Below, piece after piece: positions 58,142 to 64,000 of a stretch of 64,000 nucleotides of DNA; position 1 is the first letter of the stretch, and every line of letters begins with the position of its first letter. Source of the stretch: Zygnema cylindricum (lineage: Eukaryota > Streptophyta > Zygnematophyceae > Zygnematales > Zygnemataceae); NCBI GenBank assembly GCA_037447655.1, contig JBBHKE010000940.1, positions 1-64,000 of the forward strand, in the 5' to 3' direction. Both the position numbers and the translations under genes were made by a program. The notes beneath the pieces were generated by a model. It searched no databases. It was given only the letters and a program-made list of their open reading frames with translations, and had not been told where the DNA came from.

Positions 58142-58829
58142 ATGACGTCACTTTGTTGCACTCCGAGTGCATGTACGTCTTCTTCTCTCCTTCGGCAAAA
58201 CCCTAACGGCTCTGCTGTATCCAAACAGAATGTTAGAGTTCAGGCTATGGACAAGCTAAGCTCTATGACTTCCTCGTTCCGAGGATCTTCGTCGTTTCAT
58301 TTGTCTTTTACCAAAAAACAAACAAAAACATCCTCCAGGGCTCGTATAGTTTCTCCAAAAGCCGTTTCTGACTCTGGAGTAGATAACGAGAACTGTCTGG
58401 ACCCTGACGCTGGAAAGGTATTGCTTTGGTTTTTTTATTTTTTCTATTTGTACTGAAAGGTTAAAGTCTCTTTTCTCTAATTGATTTGTTCCTGTGCCTT
58501 AAATGGTCATATTTGCTTTTATTTGGCTTCTTCAGCTTCCTTTTATATCTCTTCTACTGAATGTTAGTGTGGTTTGCGATTTAAAGCGTGGTTGACAGCA
58601 TTTTTTTTTTGATGTATCTGTAGTGTTTTAAGTTTAATATTCAAACCGCCATTTTTTGCCTGTCTGCTACGTGGATTCTTGTTCCTTTTAAAATATATGA
58701 TTGCCAGTTGAGGTGTGATTTTTTTATCCTCTGGTTTCTGAATGTGTAGAGTTTTCTGTCATACAGTTTTTTCGGTGATTGATTCCACGTTTTGTTTGTT
58801 TTTTTTTCTCATACAGTGCATAATAATGG

Positions 58830-58863
<34 letters not shown>

Positions 58864-61800
58864 TTTTTGTTGGTAAAGTGTATAGATGTGATTATACGGC
58901 CTTTATACGGCTTTTTTGTTTGTCAGAGGAAATAGCATTTGATTATACCTTTTTTGGTCATTTTTGCTTGACAGAGCGTTCAATGTCTGATTGTACGATA
59001 TGTTTTTTGTCCTCTGTGCAGAGTGTACTCGGCATCATTCTTGGAGGAGGTGCCGGGACTCGTCTGTATCCTCTGACAAAGAAACGCGCCAAGCCAGCTG
59101 TGCCTTTGGGAGCCAACTACCGTCTGATTGACATCCCCGTCAGCAACTGTATCAACAGTAATATTCGGAAGATCTTTGTGCTCACACAGTTTAACTCGGC
59201 TTCACTGAATCGACACTTGTCACGAGCCTATTCGAGCAACATGGGCGGGTACAAGAATGAAGGCTTTGTGGAAGTTTTGGCGGCTCAGCAGAGCCCTGAG
59301 AATCCGAACTGGTTTCAGGTACATTTCAGGAGGCGTAAAATGTCCCTTGCATCCTTTTTTTTGCCATGTTTCAGTCATGTACCCGATATTTTGACAAAAG
59401 ACGGCCAAACAGAATGTGTATGCGTACTCCCTTTCAGCTGACACCTATTCCATTTGAACAACCGGACATGCTGCATGATTTTGCTGTTTTTATTTCGTTC
59501 GATTTTCACTATTTTAAGTTCATTCTATGGCTCAGTGAAACAACAAATTTGTGAAGGCAATACTTTTGCAATGGGAATGCGTACTCTCAGTGTGGTATAG
59601 ATATACAGCCTCTAGATTTTTAATGTCACCAATCCAACATGCTTATCCTTGATTTAGGTTTTTAGAACCTGATTATCCATTCAATCGAGGAAATGTAAGG
59701 AGTAACATCAAATTTCAAGCATGGCCTTCTCCCATGTCAACTCTATTTTGACGTCTGATTTATTTGTCCAATACCTTCACTGCGATCTAATGTGGTGTTG
59801 AAATGCGAGCTTACATTGTTTACGGTCCTTATCCTCCTTATGTTAAGCACAGCAAGTTGATGAAGGAGCTTCCATACTCTTCTTAGTCTTTGTTAAAATT
59901 AATTTTAAGACGAACAAAAAATAATCTGGCCTATTTTTTTCCGGTGGTTTTTGTACCTATTTTATTTTTCTTACTTGAATGTATTTCGCGTTCTTTGAAG
60001 TGAATTTGCGAAAGAATTCCTGAAACTACACCTTGAATCGTTATTAGCGTATAAAAATTATTAGTGTAAGGAAAAAATTAGCTTCATTCATTCTAATTTA
60101 GTGCCAGGAGACGTGGCAGATTATGGTCCACGTCCTTAAATAGTGTAATTTATTATATTTAAGCTATCAATGTCAAAATTTTGGGGTGCCGATATAGCGT
60201 ACATAAGGCTAATAACGATTCACGGTGTACTGTTTGATTGTTTGTTACTGTTCTCACAGGCCAGGTGTTCGTGATATTCAAACCTCGAAGCCCTTTTAAG
60301 CGCTATGTTATTTATATATGGAAATTTCCTTGTTTTGGTAATAGGGGAATTATATGAGCCCCGTAACTGGCATTACTGGCTTTACCGGCGCAATAATCAT
60401 AGTAATTATACAGAAAACTGTACGATTCTGTAGCAAAGTGGGCGTTTTTCTTTACGATTATGATGACTACGGGCTGGTAATGCCAATGATAGTGTACGCT
60501 TAATTTCCCTGTTAAACGTGTCCTCACAGCCGAGGAGGCTGTTGATATTCATGTTTCCAAGCATATTTGTAGCACTTATTTTATTTAGATTTATATCCTT
60601 GTTTTGGTAAAAAAGTGTTTTTGTCATGAAAAGTAATTGGGGGCTATTGATAGTGATGTCCCAAAGCATTGTTTGACCACTTAATGCTATTTGTATGCTA
60701 TTTATCCATGTTTAGTAAAGAGCGTTTTTGTTTTTGTCATGACAAATAGTTGACAACTTAATTTGTGGAAAAGTACAGTCCCTAATTTGGACTGTCAGAT
60801 TGTTGCAGAAAAATTTCTCAGAAGTACAAAATAAATCACAGATGTAGTGAGGAGCTTCTCATCAAGGAAGCTTCTACAGCAGCTGCTGCTACTGCTTTTT
60901 TCCATGGGATTTCACTTTTTTTAACTGAATGTCACCTTTTCCTCACCTTTTTGCTATCTTTCACTTTTTCTTTTCTCGGTGCAGGGAACAGCAGATGCTG
61001 TTAGGCAATACCTCTGGCTCCTGGAGGAACAAAATGTTTTGGAATATTTGATTCTTGCTGGAGACCACCTGTACCGCATGGATTATCAGAAATTTATTCA
61101 GTGTCATCGTGAAAATAATGCTGACATCACTATCGCCGCCCTTCCTATGGACGAGGCCAGAGCAACTGCCTTTGGACTTATGAAGATTGATGACACTGGT
61201 CGGATTATCCAGTTCGCGGAAAAGCCCAAGGGTGATAAGTTGAAGGCAATGCAGGTAGGTGATTCAGAAGCCATGATGATTTTTGTTTCAAAATTAATCT
61301 CAGGTTGTCATCACTTATAATTGTTTATTGTGGATAGTTTTTTGTTGTGCACTGTCGCTAATGGCGTGAATAGTTTTTTTGGCCTTCAAACTCGTTTTTC
61401 TCTGTGCACAAATGTTGGAACTTTAATCTGATGGTTGTAATCGAAAGGTAAGACCTGTACCTTTTGATTAGCAGACTCCAAATGGACATCTGATAAAGTA
61501 TGCATGGAGAAAAGTTGATTAAGTGTTGAATTAAACGTAACGCTAATACGATAAGTTGTCGCTTTACAGTGGTTTGGATTGAGTAATGGTCCTCCATTTT
61601 CACAATTTTTGTTACCTGGCTATGCCCTCGTAGTTATTTGATCAAACTTTTGATTAAACCCTCAACTTCGTTGTTTTTGTCTTTCAAGTTTGTATAGCTT
61701 TGATAAGTTTTTCATGTCACATGTAAGTTGTTGAGGACTATATTATGATGGTTCCCTAGAACAGAGATGCAAAAGGGACAACAGAACATAGGACGTCTAT

Positions 61801-64000
61801 GCAGCTGTATTTCATTGCAAGTGTTAGAGGATAATCTCTTTGAATTTGATATGTACAAAGGATTTCTTAGACAAGAAGATAACGCCCCTTACATTTTGCG
61901 TTTCTTTAAGGGTTTTTTATGCAACCTGTTGCACCAGAAAACCAGATTGTAAGTTTTGTGGATTGTTTGTATCTTTTGCCAGTGGGTTTTGTGGTTCTAA
62001 ACTTTCATTCTTTCTTTTGCAGGTTGATACCACAATTCTCGGTCTGGATGCTGAGAGGGCTAAGGAGATGCCATACATTGCATCAATGGGTATCTATGTA
62101 ATCAGCAAAAATGCTATGATTAATATGCTTCGCAACGACTTCCCTGAAGCCAATGATTTTGGCAGTGAAGTCATCCCTGGAGCAACAAAGAAGGGTGCTA
62201 AGGTATTCTTCTTTTCCTTCTGATTCAAAGTCAGTAAATTGCCACTTGTAGAGTTTTTACTTGTGCTGTGTATCGGCAAGAAATTTATCTCGAAAACACC
62301 GATACCGATAGTTATCGGTTATCGAACGGTCAGGGGTTCCAATATATCGCTCCGAGACCAACAAATTCCTTATCGACGATAAGTGGAAATAATATAGTAC
62401 GTTATATAATAGTACTTTATAATATGCTGTATTATATTTTTCACTGTATCTAACGTGGCATGACACGTGTAACAATCTGTTCCGTACTCTGTGTAACGGT
62501 ATAACGGTGTTTCATTACGACGAATAAACTGTACAATTGTACGATACAACCTGTACAATTTATCGCCGATAGTTATCATTATCGGTGTTATTGCGATAAA
62601 AAACCGATATTATCTGTTATTTATCGGCGATAACACCAGTGTCGATATATCGCGCCAATATATCGATTATCGGAAAGCCAAAAATAGGTACATATCGATT
62701 ATCACCAAAACCCTGCCGATACACAACACTAGTTTTTAATTTGCTTGGACAACCTCAACATCCTAGGAAGGTTGTGCTCCTTGATTACTACTAGCCTTTT
62801 GGACTTCATTCCTTGTTCACAACTTTTATGACAACAAGCATTTGGCTGTCATGTTTATTTTTTATCTATGTTTTTTAACATGATTACTGGCAGGAATTGT
62901 GGTGCGAGACGCCATTTTCTCCTGTTTTTGACTCTTGGAAGTGAGTGTTCTTCTCAGGTGCAAGCCTATCTGTATGATGGATACTGGGAAGATATCGGCA
63001 CAATCGAGGCCTTTTATGATGCAAACTTGGGAATTACTTCCAAGACTCCAGTTTTCAGGTACAAGCTTCATAAAGAGCTCAATTTAACACAGAGGTTTAA
63101 GTCCTAAATTTTTGAGTTTAGCCTTTTCAATTTACTCCCCGTCTATCTGGCAGTATGAGTTGTTTGAGCTCATTGACATCAGATTTTATTGTACTTCATC
63201 CGTCATTCCGTTCTATTTTCAAAGCTCTGTTCTGTTTTCAAAGCTCTGTTCTGTGTCCTATACTTGAGAGGAAGTTTTGTGAGTTGTCGGCTATGACATT
63301 AACTTAAAATTGTTCAGGTGTAGTATTGTTAACCTGATTGGTGCTGGTTTACCTTCATTTTTTTTTTTTTTGCAGTTTCTATGACCGTTCAGCTCCAATC
63401 TATACACAATCAAGATTTTTGCCTCCATCAAAAATGTTGGATGCTGATATCTCTGAGAGTGTTATTGGAGACGGATGTATTTTGAAGGTGAGAAGCCATT
63501 GAAGAGACAATACTGTTCATCTTGTAGTTCCTGTGGAACCTTGAGAAGCTATAACTAGTAGAGTCCATTATGGGAGAAGGTCATTAATCGGAAAAGTTAA
63601 TTCATTAGAGTTATGTAGTAATGTCAGCTGTTGTCCAACAAATATGTGCATATAACAGCATGAAAGTTTTCTACGGTTTTTTTGAGAGTATCACGAGTTA
63701 GTCCAGGCAAGAGTGACAAACTGACAAGGTGCATCATTTTACCTCGATCTCTCCCTATTTTGGAGTTTTCTCAGATTTACTGCGGAAATGTTGATCAAAA
63801 CAAAACTCAATCGTATATATTTCATGAAATACTTTTGTCTTGAAAATCAGAGAATCCTGTATGCCTTGCAGAAAAGTGGGCTGTTCGCAGAACTCTTAGT
63901 ATTGTATATATCACTCACATATTTATGGTGTTTGGTGGCTTGCCCACCATTTCAAACTGAATGTTTTGGTTTTGTCAATTGCAGGACTGCAAAATTCACC
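58142..64000 (+). CDS. APS1: ADP-glucose pyrophosphorylase small subunit, 5' part (runs off the window)
   Basis: Exons 58142-58417, 59022-59318, 60985-61254, 62023-62202, 62958-63058, 63376-63487 and 63985 onward join in phase to about 417 residues, of roughly 520 usual. It makes ADP-glucose from glucose-1-phosphate and ATP, the committed step of starch synthesis, as a heterotetramer with large subunits in plastids. Residues 1-75 or so are Ser/Thr-rich and basic, a typical transit peptide. The catalytic core begins [28 protein letters not shown]; the Arg and Lys of that nucleotide-binding loop are kept. Also kept are [13 protein letters not shown] (catalytic Asp), [10 protein letters not shown] (Glc-1-P-binding Lys), EVIPGA, and [16 protein letters not shown]. 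The start of the beta-helix domain is seen ([14 protein letters not shown]). Small-subunit identity rests on LDPDA before the core and on the catalytic residues. Introns 2, 3 and 4 carry MITEs. Confidence 0.97.
58829..58862. repeat. (TA)n microsatellite in intron 1
   Basis: An uninterrupted TA run of about 16 units in the first intron of the pyrophosphorylase gene. Confidence 0.97.
60027..60229. mobile_element. MITE family 2 copy in intron 2
   Basis: Ends TACACCTTGAATCGTTATTAG and CTAATAACGATTCACGGTGTA. The body is homologous to 50945-51147 in reverse orientation (TTTTGGGGTGCCGATATAGCG). Full length for the family. Confidence 0.93.
61345..61575. mobile_element. Decayed MITE family 1-like copy in intron 3
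   Basis: CCTTCAAACTCGTTTTTCTC and ATGGAGAAAAGTTGATTAAG arms surround a GATTAGCAGACTCCAAATGG core, as in the copy at 3738-3905. The tips are not recognisable. Confidence 0.55.
62267..62725. mobile_element. TIR element with TATCG-rich body in intron 4
   Basis: TGTGTATCGGCA and TGCCGATACACA are perfect 12-bp terminal inverted repeats. The body is packed with ATCGG/CCGAT motifs and contains GTATAACGGT and repeated GTACAATT words. It is related in style and in the GGTACATATCGA segment to 17378-17792. There is no coding capacity. Confidence 0.85.

Noticed and set aside
62377-62580. Candidate exon in the interval between pyrophosphorylase exons 4 and 5
   Set aside because: Frames lie entirely within the TATCG-rich TIR element, and the flanking exons join in phase without it.

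Overview
The window is nuclear DNA of a land plant. It is AT-rich, with spliced genes, long introns, dense small transposons and many AAACCCTAA-type motifs. The Alfin-like PHD protein and the plastid-targeted ADP-glucose pyrophosphorylase small subunit are plant-specific. The protein style of the Alfin-like gene suggests a non-seed plant (bryophyte or lycophyte grade); that is inference and the species cannot be named from this window.

Layout. 1-395 is a purine-rich tract. 2184-5205 (minus) is a complete six-exon Alfin-like PHD gene. 6471-10349 is a Copia retrotransposon with near-identical LTRs but three stop codons and large domain losses; its right end meets a 10-N assembly gap. 10360-11971 holds nested small DNA transposons. 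14063-16818 (minus) is the 3' half of a subtilisin-like protease; the exons for the catalytic Asp and His are not seen. 19240-34080 holds three same-strand copies of an F-box/LRR gene (A intact, B and C broken) inside a repeated cassette. Each cassette has a 3' flank block, the F-box gene, telobox-like repeats and a CT-rich tract. A fourth broken copy (D) is at 51847-53141. Between C and D lies a direct segmental duplication of about 7 kb (35516-42463 and 44003-50936, offset 8487 bp). It carries LTR/gag remnants and several unrecognised ORFs, and both copies end at the tip of the same Harbinger-like transposon. 55838-56990 is another LTR-element remnant. 58142 to the window end (plus) is the ADP-glucose pyrophosphorylase small-subunit gene, whose introns carry several MITEs.

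How it works together. The two housekeeping-type genes (a chromatin reader of H3K4me3 and the starch-synthesis enzyme) bracket an accessory region shaped by tandem duplication and transposition. Paralogous flanks of the F-box copies act as natural empty sites. They show a 3-bp TAA/TTA target duplication for Harbinger-like elements and a TA target duplication for the MITE family with TACACCGTGAATCG ends. No convincing new defence or regulatory system is visible. The best candidates for something undescribed are the duplicated 7-kb unit with its orphan ORFs, the self-nesting hairpin-bearing Harbinger-like elements, and the roughly 1-kb LTR-gag inverted repeat at 34270-36470.
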